64,000 bases of DNA from Ureaplasma sp. ES3154-GEN (GCF_025780075.1 NZ_JAOXHM010000006.1:1-64000); one strand, 5' to 3'; counted from the first letter of the stretch, positions 1 through 14,100 are shown. Notes: generated by a model from the letters alone, not told the origin. Numbers and translations: made by a program.

Positions 1-143
1 CAGCAGCTGTGTTTTCACTAGCGCCTGGGTTTGCATCTTCTTTAGGAGCAGCAGCTGTGTTTTCACTAGCGCCTGGGTTTGCATCTTCTTTAGGAGCAGC
101 AGCTGTGTTTTCACTAGCGCCTGGGTTAGCACCGTCTGGCGTT
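1..143 (-). repeat. 48-bp in-frame tandem repeats, 3 visible copies
   Basis: Units lie at 1-48 and 49-96, which are identical, with a third at 97-143 that diverges towards its end. Each unit encodes 16 residues (APKEDANPGASENTAA), so copy-number change keeps the frame. The array touches the window edge and probably continues. It is the C-terminal, surface-exposed tail of the lipoprotein, where repeat number typically varies between isolates. Confidence 0.92.
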
Positions 144-1129
144 TGTTTCGTAAATGTTAATGATGATTGTTCTCCATTTTTAACTAAATAATATTCTACA
201 AATAAATTATTGCCTTCTTTATAAACAGCTTGAATTGACATACTAACACCTTCATTTGGGTTAGAAAAATCAAAATAAGAAGCGTTTTTTAAGTCATATG
301 CATCATTGTTTGATATATCCGAAATACGTTTTTGATTTGATGCTTTATAAACAATTTTTGTACCTTCATTTAGTTTAGTTCATTTTGCATTTTTAGCATC
401 TGCATCAGGTTTTGGTTTTGCAGGATCAGTTTGTTCAGTATTTGCTTCTTGTGTTCCTGGTTCATCGCCATTTTCAGTATCTGTTTCATCATTGTTTTCG
501 GTTTCTGATTCTTTGCCTGAATCAGGGTTAGCGGGATTAATAGTTTCTTGTTTTTTGAAACTTGTTGCCTTGATTTCTTTACTAAATTCTGGTGAAGTTT
601 CACTATTCATACTTAATGTATAAGTGACAGTAATTCCGTCAGTTTTTTTCATTGCTTTTTTAAAAACTAATGATAGATTAGCATCATTAGTATTAAAAAT
701 AAACATTTCTTTTTCTGGATTTGCAGGTACTTCACTAAACATTACGTTTGATTGATTCTTATATGTTAATGTTACTTTTGCATTGTAATTATTTCAATCA
801 ATCTTCTTTGATTCAGTTAAAGTAGAAATTTCTTTTTCTAAAGCATTCAGTACTGACATTACCTTATTAGCTTCTTCTTTTGTTGTACCATCTCGGTATA
901 AATTTACTTTTTTTACAGCTTTCTCTAAAGCCTCTTCTACTTTATCTTTAAATTCAGTTGAGCTGTATTTGCTTCTTGTTGAAACAACAAATTTATCAAA
1001 TTTACTTAAATTTTCTTTTAAAAGGGGGTCTGCTGCTTTTTTACAAGCGGTTGCAACCGAAGCGATCAATGCAGCTGCTGAAAGCAACCCAAAACTAGTG
1101 ATTAAAAATTTTTTATTAAATTTTTTCAT
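1..1129 (-). CDS. MBA-like surface lipoprotein with C-terminal tandem repeats (3' end outside window)
   Basis: The protein starts at ATG 1129 behind an AAGGAG-type site. It has a basic N-terminus, a hydrophobic stretch and a lipobox (SVATAC), so it is a predicted acylated surface lipoprotein. It reads through TGA at 380 as Trp. About 110 residues of helical, Lys/Glu-rich sequence are followed by a module with YKNQSNVMFSEVP, then an acidic Pro/Glu/Asn linker and a second short domain. From about residue 330 it enters 16-residue tandem repeats (APKEDANPGASENTAA) that run off the window. This architecture of lipobox, conserved domain and size-variable repeat tail is that of the Ureaplasma multiple banded antigen family. 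The assignment rests on architecture and remembered resemblance (DUF1410-type domain), not on a search. Orthology to mba itself is uncertain. Confidence 0.8.
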
Positions 1130-1168
1130 AAAAATCGTTTTTTTAAAACTCCTTAATTTTTAAAAATT

Positions 1169-1198
1169 ATTTTAGTTAAAATATCTTTTACTTGACAA
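1169..1198 (-). promoter_or_regulatory. Candidate promoter of the MBA-like lipoprotein
   Basis: On the minus strand TTGTCA (1193-1198) is followed after 18 bases by TAAAAT (1169-1174), about 40 bases before the start codon. A second candidate (TTGTTT at 1309-1314, 18 bases, TATAAT at 1285-1290) lies further upstream. Sequence inspection only. Confidence 0.5.
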
Positions 1199-1202
1199 GA
1201 AT

Positions 1203-1345
1203 AATGACATTAAAAATATAAAAATATCTTTCTACATTAGAAAAAATAATAAACAATGAAAAATGTCATTCTCTTTTTGCTTTAATTATACTTAAAATTC
1301 ATTGTTTAAAACAATAAATTTCTAAATACAAGGGTAAAAAATATG
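1203..1345. promoter_or_regulatory. Upstream region with inverted repeat, palindrome and a motif shared with a second lipoprotein
   Basis: AATGACATT (1203-1211) and its exact complement AATGTCATT (1262-1270) form an inverted repeat around 50 bases. A near-perfect palindrome ATTGTTTAAAACAAT (1301-1315) overlaps the distal candidate promoter. A 30-base stretch at 1316-1345 is closely matched at 23788-23814, upstream of the other large lipoprotein gene. These elements could be regulatory or recombination sites. Nothing in the sequence decides which. Confidence 0.4.
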
Positions 1346-1697
1346 TGTAATTATGTCGAAAATTTTATGCAAGTTTTTTAATTTTTCTAACTGGAAATTC
1401 ACTTGTTTTCAAAGACAAGTGCATAACCTTTTGTTTTCTTTAAATATATTTGCATTTTAGATATTACTAAATAAAATTAATGAGATATGATATTTTTCTT
1501 TAATTCAAATTAGAAAACAAATAGAAAATAAAATAATTAACACATTTAAATAATAAATATTCTATGATTCAATTTCAAAAGTATTATTATGCTTTTTTAT
1601 ATTTAGATTTAAATATATTGTTAAGAAAAATAAAACTAGCAATCATATTATGTTATTTCTTAAAAAACATTATTGTACAAATCTTATTTAAATTATA
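1346..1697. other. Very AT-rich intergenic stretch without a gene
   Basis: No open frame of useful length, no RNA-like structure and no recognisable mobile-element end was seen between the upstream elements of the lipoprotein gene and the terminator of the giant-gene operon. Confidence 0.6.
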
Positions 1698-1725
1698 AAA
1701 AACACCATAGCGCATGCTACGGTAT
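1697..1725 (-). terminator. Intrinsic terminator of the giant-gene operon
   Basis: Read on the minus strand, ACCGTAGC and GCTATGGT pair across a 4-base loop, with one G-T pair, and are followed by a run of T. It sits about 30 bases after the stop codon at 1754. Confidence 0.75.
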
Positions 1726-1753
1726 TTAAAAAATAATAACTATTCTAACTAAA

Positions 1754-4700
1754 TTATATTTTAGAACGAATCTTAAATTTAAAGTGTGTGATTCCTGTGT
1801 TATATATATTCATCGCTTTAAATGTATTATTAAATTGAGTCTGATTAATATCATTACCATGAGTAATGTAATATGTTCCTGTTCGTGGATTAGCAATATA
1901 GAATCCACGAGACATTGTATACATTTCCTCTTTTACACGTAACACAAAGTCACTTCCACGTTTCCCCTGATATGAATCAGGATAATCTAGTGTCGGCTGT
2001 TCAATATTAACTTGAGTTAATGATTCGTTAACAGTATTTGTATGACCTTGTGGTTGCAGTCATGCACCCAACATCGTGTTAGATGCCGCATCGCTCGGTA
2101 CTTTGGGAACTCCACTTGATAATGTACTATCGTTTTCATATGACACAGATTGAGTTGCATATGGTGCATGCAACATAAAGCGAGCAAATTCAATGTTTGT
2201 TCATCTTTCCCATGTATTGCTATCAGTTGCAACTGAATATGTCGGATTATTGCCTGCTGTTTTTTGCAGTTTTGGATATTTTACTACATTATGTAATTCA
2301 TACCATGAATTATACATGTAAATATTGTGCGTATTTTGGTCTCATTCAAAGGCAAATTTCATATTAATTAATAACGTTGAGGGCATTCATGTATCTTGGT
2401 TAATTGGTGCAGAATTACCAGTCCCTTGAGTTTTATAGAATTTATTATTTAAGTATTGATTTTCATTTGGACCTGTTGATAAAGTCGAAGGCACAGCGAC
2501 TAGAACAACAATTTCATTATTCGCATTAGTGGATAATCGCACGATTTGTTTAGCATTATCTGATACGATTTGTGAAAATTGTGTTCGAGAGAAGAATTCA
2601 TTGAATTGGAATTTAATGTTTGCACTTGTAGTATCAACATTATTTTCATTGTAATCATAAATTTTATGATTACTACTTGCTTGATTATTAACGGGATTTG
2701 ATTCACTTAAAACTTGTTTTTTAAAAGCACTGATAATCTCGTTGATAATATCATTTTGATTACTTGCCTTCCAGTTTAATTCATCCGAGTTACCTACAAG
2801 CACTTTAGCGTTATAACCTGTTTGGTATTGGTTATTAATTAAATCAGCAAAAATACTTGAACTTCCTGATAAAGCAGCAATCTCATTTTTTGCTTGGAAA
2901 CTAATTTCAACCTCTACATCATCATACATCACTCCATTAAACTGTTGATAGTTAATTAATGTATTTGGAGCATACATATAACGCAATTTAAACTTCAGTT
3001 TTCTCTCTGCTGGTTTAGCTGGATCAATATCCATAATACTATAATACGTTTTATTGTTAACCCCTGCGCTTGGTGCATATGCTGGCATTAGAAATACTCT
3101 TAAAGTATTAGGGTTAAACATTGATTTCTGATCAATTTTACTGAATGCAAAACGTTCAAACATTTCTAAGAATGAAGTATTTTGGGTAATGTCAATTGGA
3201 TTAGTAGTGTTATCTTGTTTTATGTTTGCAAACTTATTTTCAAATATTTTGTAATTGATATCACCTTTGGGTTTGATATCTTGGTATGCAGGTATATTAT
3301 TACTAGCAACTGCTCTTGTTTGTTTAATTTGTGCCAAAAACAATTGGCGGTAGTCGTTTACTCAATCAAAAAATAATTGAGTATGATTAACATTGGTTGC
3401 ACTTGCTGATGATGAACTTGGCGGATTCGAATTATTCGCTGGTAATACATCGGCACTAGGACTAATATCTGTTTGGTCTTTTTTAAACAGATATTCTACT
3501 AAATCGTAGTTATTTGCAGTTAATCAATCACCATTATCTGCATGCAATGCAGACACCTTAGAATGCATTGTTTGATAAACCGAAGCATAACTGTTAACCA
3601 GTTTATTATCTCCATTAATATATGAACTAAATTCATTTTCTACATTATTTGTATTTGGATTAATCTTATACAAATTGTGTGTAATCTCATTTAAACTACT
3701 GTGGTCATTTACAAATTCACTATAACTTGCCTTTAAAGTCTGCATAAAATTATTTAATCTAGCACGATAGTCAAAGACTTTATTATAAAAAGCCGCTAAC
3801 ACCTCCGCTTGGTTTGTTTGTTCAAAATTTGCTAAGTCTGTAGTTAAACTAGTATAAGCAGGTTTAATTTGTTCAATATATAATGTATAAACCTTAAGTA
3901 AATTTGCTTGAATCAAAAAGTTATTATTACTATCACCTAGATTAACTTCATTGAATAAATTATTGAATTTATAAAATCATCCAGACTGAACATTTGAACC
4001 AGATGATGCATTTGTGTTTGAAGGTTGAGTACTAATAAAGACTTTTACATCCGTTTTGATTTTTGCAATAAAATGATTAATTTGATTAATTGCATTTTGA
4101 ATCAAAATAGTTGTTGGCTTTAAATATGTATCAATAAAATCTGTAGGTTGCAGTGAAGTGTATTGGTTATTATAAAAATCACTTGCTTCATTTAATTGGT
4201 TGTTATTAACAAATTGGTTTAAAAATTTATTTTTAATAGTTTCTAATGTTTTAAATGCTGTTTTTGTTGCATTATTTCATAAATGACTATAATTATCAGC
4301 ACTGAACTGAATTTGTTTGGTAAATTCATTCGTTCTATTTAGAACATCAATAACATTCTGGTTTTGTAAATTAAATAAAGTAATTAGTTGTTTCGCATAA
4401 ACTGAAAGGCCCGTTCCTAAAGCTGTATTAAATTCTTTTAAATTAATACTACTCATCAAGTTTTGAACATTATTTAACACTGAATCTTGAACTTGATTCC
4501 ATGTTTGACTATCTGTTTTAGTAACACTATCTGCATCAAAAATATATAATGGGTTCGCAAACCAGGCAGTGTTATATGTGTTATAAGCCTCTAGGCTAGC
4601 TTTAGCTTTATTTAGTTCTTGTTTAATAGTTTCAACTGGTAAAGTTGGATTTGTCGCATTTGCTGTTCTTAATAAACTATTAATCCCATCTGTTTTTTCG

Positions 4701-7700
4701 ATTTCGTGAACTAATTTATCCCCAGCTGCAATTAGTTTTTGATACGATTTCATTTTCGCATCATAAACTTTTTTAATCGCATTCGGTAAAATGATTTGGT
4801 AGTACTCACGAATTAGATGTTCATTCCGGTTTGTATCTGTTTGATTTATAGCAATTGCTTGGTTAATTTTCATCTGCAATTCGTTATATGCACTAATAAC
4901 CGCTTGGTCGTTAGTTGGAAGAAATTTCCCATCAATAACTGCGTTTAATTCATTAGTAACTTTAAAATTGTAGACATCCTGAGCTAAATTGATCATTTTT
5001 CGCAAATGCACAGCATTTTCTAAAATTAAAACAATTGAGTCATTATCATCAGTCGCATTATTGTAGCTAGATAATGTTTGTTTTAAATAGCGGTTATATA
5101 ACGTTACAAATTGTTCAGTTGCATCCGTTGCATTTTGATCAACATTATCAATTAAAGTTTTAAAATTTGCTAACCTGTTAATTAAAACCTGTTTTTCTGC
5201 TAGCTCTAAAGTATCATTGTTATTTAATTGGTATTTGACCTGTGCTTCTTGGTTAAATAAATTTAATTTTGCCTGTTGAAAGGCAAGTTCTTTAATTGCA
5301 TCATCAATTTTTGTATTGAAAGTATCTAAATCTGTTTCCTGATCAGTATATAATGCCGCTGCATGAGCAATCGTGGTGTTTGCAAATTCATTAATTCGTT
5401 GTCCCATTTCTGTATTGATAGGTGATGTTTGGTCAACAAATGTTTGTGCAGCATTAATTTGCGATGCTAAATCCGCAAACTTGGCAGATAAACTAATCAT
5501 AAAATCTAATTTAGTATTCTCTGCATTAACAACATTTAAACTTAGAGTATTGTTGTTTGTTGAGCGAATATTATTAATTCTTTGTTCAATACTTGCGGTT
5601 AAATTAACATAATTTGCTTTAATTTCAAGAAAGAAATTATTATTTGTCAAATAATTATCAATTTTACTATTTAAAGCAAGACGTGCATTGTTTAAACCCA
5701 CTTGCTTATTTAAACCATTTGTTAAAGTACTAATGGCAATATTCAAACCATTAACAATACTTGGATTCCCTATTGTATTTGCAGGTTTGGGTGTTAATAA
5801 GTTGTTGTCATTATCTGGAAGAACACTTCCCATTACAGAAACTAAACTATTAATATCCGCATTATATCCGGTATATGTACTTGTTAGCTGAGTTCATTCT
5901 TTATTTTTCTCTGATAATTCAGCCAATTTTTTAACATAATTTAGTGCTAAAGTAGCAAGAACTTGTTTATCATCAACTACAGTTGCTATATTATTGTCTA
6001 ACCAATTGATTAAACGCGTTGTATAAGCTTGTTGGTTGTCAATACCGTTTGTTCCGTTGAAACTTATATTTTGTACAAATGTTTTTGCTTCATTAACAAT
6101 TGTGTTTGTTGCCTGGGCTTGTGATAAAACAGTAATTGCATTGTTTAAGCGTGTTTGGGCATTGGTTATTAAATCCGTTGTATTATCTACACTATTATTG
6201 AATAAAGTTTTACCATAAACATTAGTATGGATATTATTCACTTCATTTTCCAGATTAGTAATATAGTTTTCCAAAACAATACTTAAACTACTATTTTGTT
6301 GTTTAATGCTTGTAACAAAATCTTGCCCAATTCTAACTTTTTTAGCTAACGCAACTAAAAGTTCTTTGTTAGTAACTAGCGCATTAATTTGGGTATTAAC
6401 TGTTTTTAAATTATTTAATGTTGCATTTGCAGATTCATTTAATTCCTCAAGTGGTTGTACCGCTTTTTTTACTAAATTATATAATTCTGGATCGATGACA
6501 TTATTTGGATCATTTGTTTGATTTTCTACATATGTAAGTAAATCAACACTAATAGCGACTTTATTAGCAAGTCGTAAACCTGCAATTTCATCAATCCCAT
6601 TTATAGCGTTTGATAAGCTTGTTTTTGCAGTGTTAACTGCGTTAACAGCGTAACGTTGTGTGTCTAAACCAATACTTGCGTTATTTAACGCTTGGTTTAA
6701 TTCTTTACTTGCTTGTTGATAGTTGTCTTCAATAATTTGTGCAGCATCAGTTAAAGCGGCTTTGATTTCTACTATATCACTGTTAGGATTTTTATCCTGA
6801 TTAGTTAATTTATTAATCAAAGCATTTAGTTGTTCTAAATGGGTTTGGGTAGTATTATCTTTGTTACCTGTATTTTCTACGGCATCCTTAATTTTAGTTA
6901 GTTCAAGAATACTTTGTTTAATTTCTGGTGATAATTGTTCATATGTTAAATTATCTTCTGCTAATTTAGTTTCTAATTGGGTTGCAAACTCTTGAGATTT
7001 TGACCACTCCTTCAATTGCACTAAACCACCCGCTTGGATTTCATTTAATGCATAGAAACTTTCAATCCGTGCATGCATAGCTTGCAATTGTGCAACCGTA
7101 TGGTTAGGATCATTGGTAAATTCGTTTATGTAATCAACGAATTTTTGAACTTGTTCATCAAGGTTATTATAATCCCCATTTGGATGCTGCGTTTTTAAAT
7201 TTGCGTACTTTGTTTCGTAGTCCTTGACTTTTTTTAACAATAAATCTTGTTGGAAACTATGAATTAATTTTTGTTTAAACGCTTTTAAATCTGCACTATT
7301 TGTTGTATTTTTGTTTAAATATGCATTTTCGAATTCAGTTTTTTGGTCGTTATAGTTTTTGAAACTTGGATGTTCTGGACTATTAGCTGCATCAATTTGT
7401 TCTAATAAAGTATCTAAGCCCCCGACAACCACGTTGTCGTTTTTCTCAACAACACCACCAATGACATTGTTTTTTATGTCATTATAATTATTGTTATACT
7501 GGTCTAACAGTGCCTGTTTTTCTTGTTTTTTATTTGCTACATATTCTGTTAAATTATTTAAAGCATTTTTCAAATCACGCGGGGTAATCCCTTCGTTAGC
7601 TTCAGTATAAGCCAGATAAAGATTATCTAAATCGCTAGCGTGTTGATTAATCATTGCGTTTAAATTATTGTTGGGGTTATTGTAGATTTTTCAATTTTTT

Positions 7701-10700
7701 TCGTCCGGGGTTAAAACACCATCTAATTCATTCCAAACCTTCCGTAAAGCCGCTTTACTCGTTGCCACTTGCATAGCTTTATCAAGTTCATTAACTTGTT
7801 GTTTAACCCCTTTAAAGGCATTAAACATATTATTGTTAATTACTTCATTTAATTTAGCAGCGTCAAGCGGTGATGTTTCAACAAGCTTATCATACAAAAT
7901 AATGGCTGCTTTTAGTTTTTCTTGCAATTCTTTGTCTGCATTTAGTGTGTCAGCTGCATTTTTTACAGTAACAAGATTGTCTGATGCGATATTTGTATTT
8001 GCATAATCATTGACATAATTTTTAACTCGTTCATTAAATGCCACTTGTAAAGGTGTTAAAGTTGCATCATTAGCGTTAAATACGTTCGCCTGTAAATAAT
8101 CGTTATATGTCTGAATACGATCACGATTAAATGCTAAATCTAAATTATCTAATTGTTGTTCTAAACCTAATTCAGTTGGATTGCTTGCATCAGGATTATT
8201 AATTAAATCATAGAAATCTTTTAAAGGAGGAATATTTTTGTCGTTTCCTAAAACATTAAACAGAATTCTTACCTTATCATTAACTGGGTCAATGTTATTA
8301 ATTGCCGCAACTGTTCGTGATTTATGATTTGGATCACCACTGTATTCTTGGGCTTTATTAGCAAAATCCTGTTGCAATTTTTCAATTTTTGCAGTTAAAG
8401 GAATAATGGCAGATAAATTCTTTGCTTCTTTTAATAACGCTGCTTTTTGTTCATCGGTTAAATCGTTTTGATTTACACGTTTTTTAAGATCATTTAAACG
8501 TTTAATTAGCGCTACAACCCCTGGTGTATTCGAAGGAGCATTAACACTATTTAAATTTGCGTCTGGGTATGTTTTAATCAAATCCTCACCGATTTTATTC
8601 ATTAAACCTAGCATTTCCCCATCTTTACGCTGATCATTAGTTTCAAGAACCAAATCACTTAAGCGTTTGTTTAAGGCATTAATTGTTGCTATATCTGTAT
8701 CTGGGTTCGTTAATGCTTCATTAATTTCATTTTTTAATGCTTGAATTTGATCAAGATAAGGTTTTAATTTTGTTTGCAGTTTTGTTGAACTCTTACTTAT
8801 TGCGTCTACTAGAGCATCGGCTTCATTCACCGTGTGTGTTAAATCCTTAATCGCTTGCGCATTCGCTCGTAACTTTATACTATTATCCGTGTGGTCATTA
8901 ATTTGATTAATAAGAGCATTAACATTTTTTATACTTGTTTTTTTATCCAAAACATCATTAATTAAACTAGTGATATTTGCGAAATCATTGACACCTTGAT
9001 CTAAACTATCAATTTGAATTTGTTCACTTGGACTATATACGTAATTAGGATCATTATTTTCGTTAAATAAACGACGAATATATTCACTATTATTAGTGAA
9101 GATTGCACTATTTTTCGTATAAACAGCAACTAATTCATAAGTTTTTAATAAATCTGTATAAGCGTTAATCTGATTTCATAACACAACTGATGTAACAGGG
9201 TTAAACTCTGTTAACATTGTTTCGCTTGTATTGTTTAACACTTGTAATTGATTAACAAAATCCTGCTTGTTAATTAAGTTAGGATTAATATTATTTAGTT
9301 CCTCATTGACTTTGTTGTAAATATGTTGCAATTGGTTTTTCAATAAATAACGTGTGTTTTCTCACTTATCTTTTAAGTTTGCATTTGCCAATTGTGGATT
9401 AATTTTAAAACTAATTAAATCTTGATCTAAACTAAACAACAGTGAACTAGTTTGATCTAATACAGGTTTATAGTAGTATTTATTAAATACTACATCAGCA
9501 TCATTATATAAATTATGTAGATTATTTAATTGCTCTTTTAATACTACTAATTCACTTTGCGTGTTTAATAAGTCGACAAACCCTTGAATATCACTATTAA
9601 TTTCATCAATGAAAAGACGGTAATCAGTATATTCATTAATCTGTTGTTCTAATTTTTGATTAATACTAATAACTTGGTATTGGGTAATTAAGTCCTTAGC
9701 TACTAATTGATCTAGTAATGTTTTAAACAAACCAATTCTTTCATCTGCAAACCGCAATCCATTTAGTTCGTTTTCATATTTAAATTTTTGATCTAGTAAT
9801 ATTGAACGATCAATGTATAAATTATTTAATAATCTTTGAACCCCTAATTGGTTTTTAAAAGTGTTTAAAGGTTTCTTTAAATAGACAATTCGATCAGATG
9901 TATATTGTAATAACTCACTAAAATGAGCCACTAAATCAACAGATGATAATGTATTTTCATTTAAAGATTTCACAAACTCATCAAATTGGGTATTTAAGTT
10001 GCTTAGTTGTTCAGCGGTGGTAGTTTGGTTTAATTGAACAACAAAATTATCATGATAAAAAGCACTTAAACGGTTATATTCCTTGCTTGTGTTCATTAAA
10101 GCAACTTCATCAGTTGCTGATTGATCAAGTTCTTTTAGTTGGTTTAAATAATAAGTTGCTGCATTCAAATCTTTGCTTGCTTGAAAATCATTTTTTAAAC
10201 TCACTAATTGCTTGTGATCAATTTGATCACTGTTCTTTTGTTCAAGAACACTATACAATTGATTGAAAACAATGTTAATTTTATTTAAAAGAACGTTTTT
10301 AGTTTTTAAAGCTAATGCATTAAAATCATTCGTATAGTTAACATCCTGTTTTTTATCTAAATCTGAGACATTTAAATCTAATTTATGCATTAGAATTTGG
10401 AATTCATTAAGACGATAGTCTTTGTTCATTGCTAACGCATTAATTTCATTAATTAAATTAACAGCTTGATTAGTAATTGCATAGCTACCTAAACTCTTGG
10501 TTTGGCTAGTCAATGAATGCAAATTAACTACATTGTTATTTAACACCTGTAGTAAGGCTTGGTTTTGGTGATCTAAAGATATTTGTAAAACATTACGGTA
10601 GTTGTTTAATAATTGAGTTTTACGAGTAGCATCACCATCAGTAAACAAAGGCGTTAGTAAATCAATATCTACTAGATCGTTTGCCAAAAATTGTTGTCGT

Positions 10701-11113
10701 AAATCTTTTTCTTGTAAAAAATTAGTTTGTGATCCCAAAAACAACATCAGTCTTTCTGTGTTGTCTTTATCAAATTGATTATTGTTAATTTGGTTAATTA
10801 CTGCATCTACTAACGCATTGGTATAAGCTTGTTGGTTGTGATGAATTAATCTTAATTTATCTGCTACACTTGCTTCATTATTATTTAGAACGGCTCACGA
10901 TGCATCATAATCTTCGTTAATATTACTTAGATCAACATTTAATGCCTGAGCTAAATCATTAGCATCACTGTGCATTTTTGCATATGTTGTATATAAATAC
11001 GATTGCTTTAACGAAGCAAATTTTTCATGAATCAATAAGGTTGTTGCAATTAAAGCACTTGCACTAATAAACGTGACTGATGCACCGATAATTAATTTTT
11101 TAGTAATTTTCAT
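1754..11113 (-). CDS. Giant membrane-anchored stalk-like surface protein A (3,119 aa)
   Basis: The frame runs from ATG 11113 to TAA 1754, with at least ten TGA codons read as Trp and no TAA/TAG at any segment join. The start has a good AAGGAG site 8 bases upstream. Residues about 8-30 form one hydrophobic segment without a lipobox Cys, so an uncleaved signal-anchor with the rest outside is likely. Most of the protein (residues about 40-2500) is Asn/Gln/Leu/Lys-rich and predicted helical, in loosely repeated blocks of the NALI..IN..L type resembling the helical-bundle repeats of giant cell-wall-binding proteins. The last ~590 residues are richer in Trp, Tyr, Pro and Gly and look like a folded domain. 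The gene follows giant protein B by 14 bases, and their layouts match. I do not recognise a named family. An adhesin or matrix-binding role is inference. Confidence 0.85.
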
Positions 11114-11127
11114 AAATATGCTCCTTA

Positions 11128-14100
11128 TTAATTATTTGACTCATCGTCATCTTGTTTGGGGTGTAAAGTAATTGAAATATCAAAGTATTCAATACCATCT
11201 TTAAATTGATTACCTTGACGTTCGATGTTTTGGTTGCTAAGAGAACGAGTAAAACCATCGCTTAACGACTTATCAGATTTATTTTTTATTAATCATTGCG
11301 CAATCTCATCCGCCGTGTTTGTATTTGAATTTTCATAACCAACTGGAACAAAACCTACGTGTTGTGACCCATAATCTCACGCTGCTCATAAAGAAATATA
11401 AAGATCTGGTTTTATATTAATTCCGTTCCCATTTGTTCAATTAATATCATTACTAATAATTTGGAAACTAATATATAAAGCACCTTTAATACTTGGATCA
11501 TTTTTGTCTTGAACAGGAATAGCAATAAATACTGGAATTCAGAAACTAAATTTTTGATCATTTCCTTTAAGATCAAATGTTGCTGCATTTCAATAAACAT
11601 AACTGTTATTAGTAGTATTGTCTGTCGCGTTTACAAAATAATGATCGCTACCGTTATATGGAATTCTAATACCATTATTATTCGTTTTAAATTTAATCTT
11701 CATTCCTGAATTTTTATTCGCCCCAGCATCTGAATTTTTAAAAGCATTATCTTTTAAATATTCAAGATTATGATGCTGAGCATAAATTGCTGATTGGGAA
11801 GCAACGCTGTTTACAAAGTTATAAATTAGGTTTTTGTTGTTTCAACCCGCTTTTGCTGAATTAAATAAATTAATATTTGAACTAACATTATTCGTTTCTG
11901 GAGCCAAATAAGTTTTATCAATTACAACTTCGTTTAGCGTATGGAACCGAATAAATATATCATCAACACTAGTTTTGAAAGAATTAACATTTCAGAAAAT
12001 ATTATTTTGCATATTTTCAGTCGGTTTAACATATTCAAAAGCTAAATTAATTTTAACTTTTTTATATGCTGTATTTGTTTGTAAATATGATTTAGTAAAA
12101 TCAGGATCTTGTGTTTCTTTAACAAGATAAATACGAACATTATTGCTGAAAATTTGGTCTTGCTCATTTGATAAAACACTGAAATCATCAAATAAATCAG
12201 CAAGTTTTGTGATGTCAGATAATTCCTTATTGATTCACAAGTATTTTTTATTACCAACAGTCTGTAACCGACTAGTATCTTGTTCTCATTCATGTACTTG
12301 TTGAACAAACTGCTCAGCTAGCACAACTTGTTTTGGACGAATATTAGTTGCATTAGTTTCTTTTTGATTATCGTTGTGTGGTTGGTTTAAATAATCAAAG
12401 AAGAACGATTGATTAGACGAATCTAACATTCATTTATTTAAATCTACAGCAGCTTTGTATAGATCTTTTGTACTTGTTAGTAAATTAGTCAGTGCTAAAT
12501 CGCTATCTTTGTATTGGTTAAGAACATTACTTTTTAGAGTGTTTACATTATTCGTGTTGTTAATGTAAGATGATTTAACATTGCTAAAGACACTATCAAT
12601 AGTTGTTAAATTTTCTTTAGCAACTAAATTTAACATTGTATTAAAGTTGGTTCTTTGATCTAAGAAATCATTGATAACTTTTCGTAATGAATACTCATCT
12701 GTATATGCAGAAGTGTCTAGTTGATCAGTTCCATAAATTAATTTATTAATTGCACTTAAGGCGTCAACCGCTTTGGTTGCAAAATTTTCAAAACCAGTTC
12801 ATGCATTATTACGTGCTGTTTTAATCGCATCATCTAAGTGTTCGAGATTATAGTTAATTGTCTCACTAACTGGATCTGCTAGATTAACCGAAGTATTTAA
12901 TGCATCTGTTTTAGTTATTAAATCATTTAAACGAGTCGTTAAAATTTCAGGATATCCTGTTGATGCACCGTCTTCAATGTGTTTTAAAACTTTAATAACT
13001 TCATCAAGATAACTACGTAAATTAATATTGTCACCAGTTGGCGTTTTTAGATCATTTCCAAATGCATATGCATCTATTTTTAGTTTATTTAGACTATTAA
13101 TACTAATTGTCAAGATACTATCAAAGATATTTGTTAAATCCGCTGTCAAATTACTATATTTTGCTCCAATAATATTTTGGTAGTAGTACTCACTTAATGG
13201 ATCAAATAACTTCGTATATTTACTTTCGTTATCACTTACTGGTACTAACACAAAATCATCTGCTAAATTAGTGTTGGTATTGTTTAGTAAATTAACAGCA
13301 TTACTAATTAATTGGTTATCTAAACCAACTGCTTTTAATAATAAATTATGGTCAATATTTGCATTATTATTTCTTGTTGTCAAATCTGGGTCATTAATAT
13401 TTGTTGTAATAGCAGTTGTGTTTAAAAAACTTAAATAAACTTGTGTTTTATTACGAATAGCACGTAGTTTGTTTCTTTCATATTTAATTAATTGATCAAC
13501 CTGGGCTTGTAATTTTACAGTTCATGTATTAATGTTTTCTGTCCAAGTTTTCAAATCATCAAAATTATTAATCGTAGCTTCGCTGTTAAATGGATTACTA
13601 TTATCATTCCAGATAAATGTAACATCGTTATTTGAACCACCCATATTACTAGTTGTTAATAACGGTGAAGCGTTAGACTGATAATTATTTGTAATGTATG
13701 TATACAATGTCTGAGCTTGTTGTTTGAATGTACTAATTTCAAGTTGTTTTTGGTTTTTTAAACGAGTAATAATACCTCGAGATTCATCCCCAATTTCAAA
13801 AATTAAAGTTTGAATAATCCCTTGGTTAGTTTTTTGAGCATTTAATCACGCAACATTATCACCAGTTGCTGGTGTTTTTAATACTTTTTTTGCACGAATA
13901 ATTAAATTGTCTAGTTCAGCATACAAGGTATTCATTGCCGCTGAGTGTTCAGTATAACGGGGAGTGTTAGGTGTTTGGTTTAATTGGAATGTTTCAGCTA
14001 ATACAACTAATTTAGCAAGTTGTTCAGTGTTTTTAAAACTATTGTCAAAACTTGTCTGGTCACCATCAATGAATTGGTTGTAATATTGTTCATATGTGAA

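Noticed and set aside
9-191. Plus-strand open frame over the repeat array
   Set aside because: It is the antisense of the lipoprotein repeats; the minus frame has lipobox, start site and domain continuity.
1203-1270. Insertion-sequence end
   Set aside because: The inverted repeat is only 9 bp, encloses 50 bases and has no transposase or target duplication; kept as a regulatory or recombination candidate.
12042-12308. Separate minus-strand 88-codon frame
   Set aside because: It is out of frame with giant protein B, which is open through the same interval with TGA as Trp.
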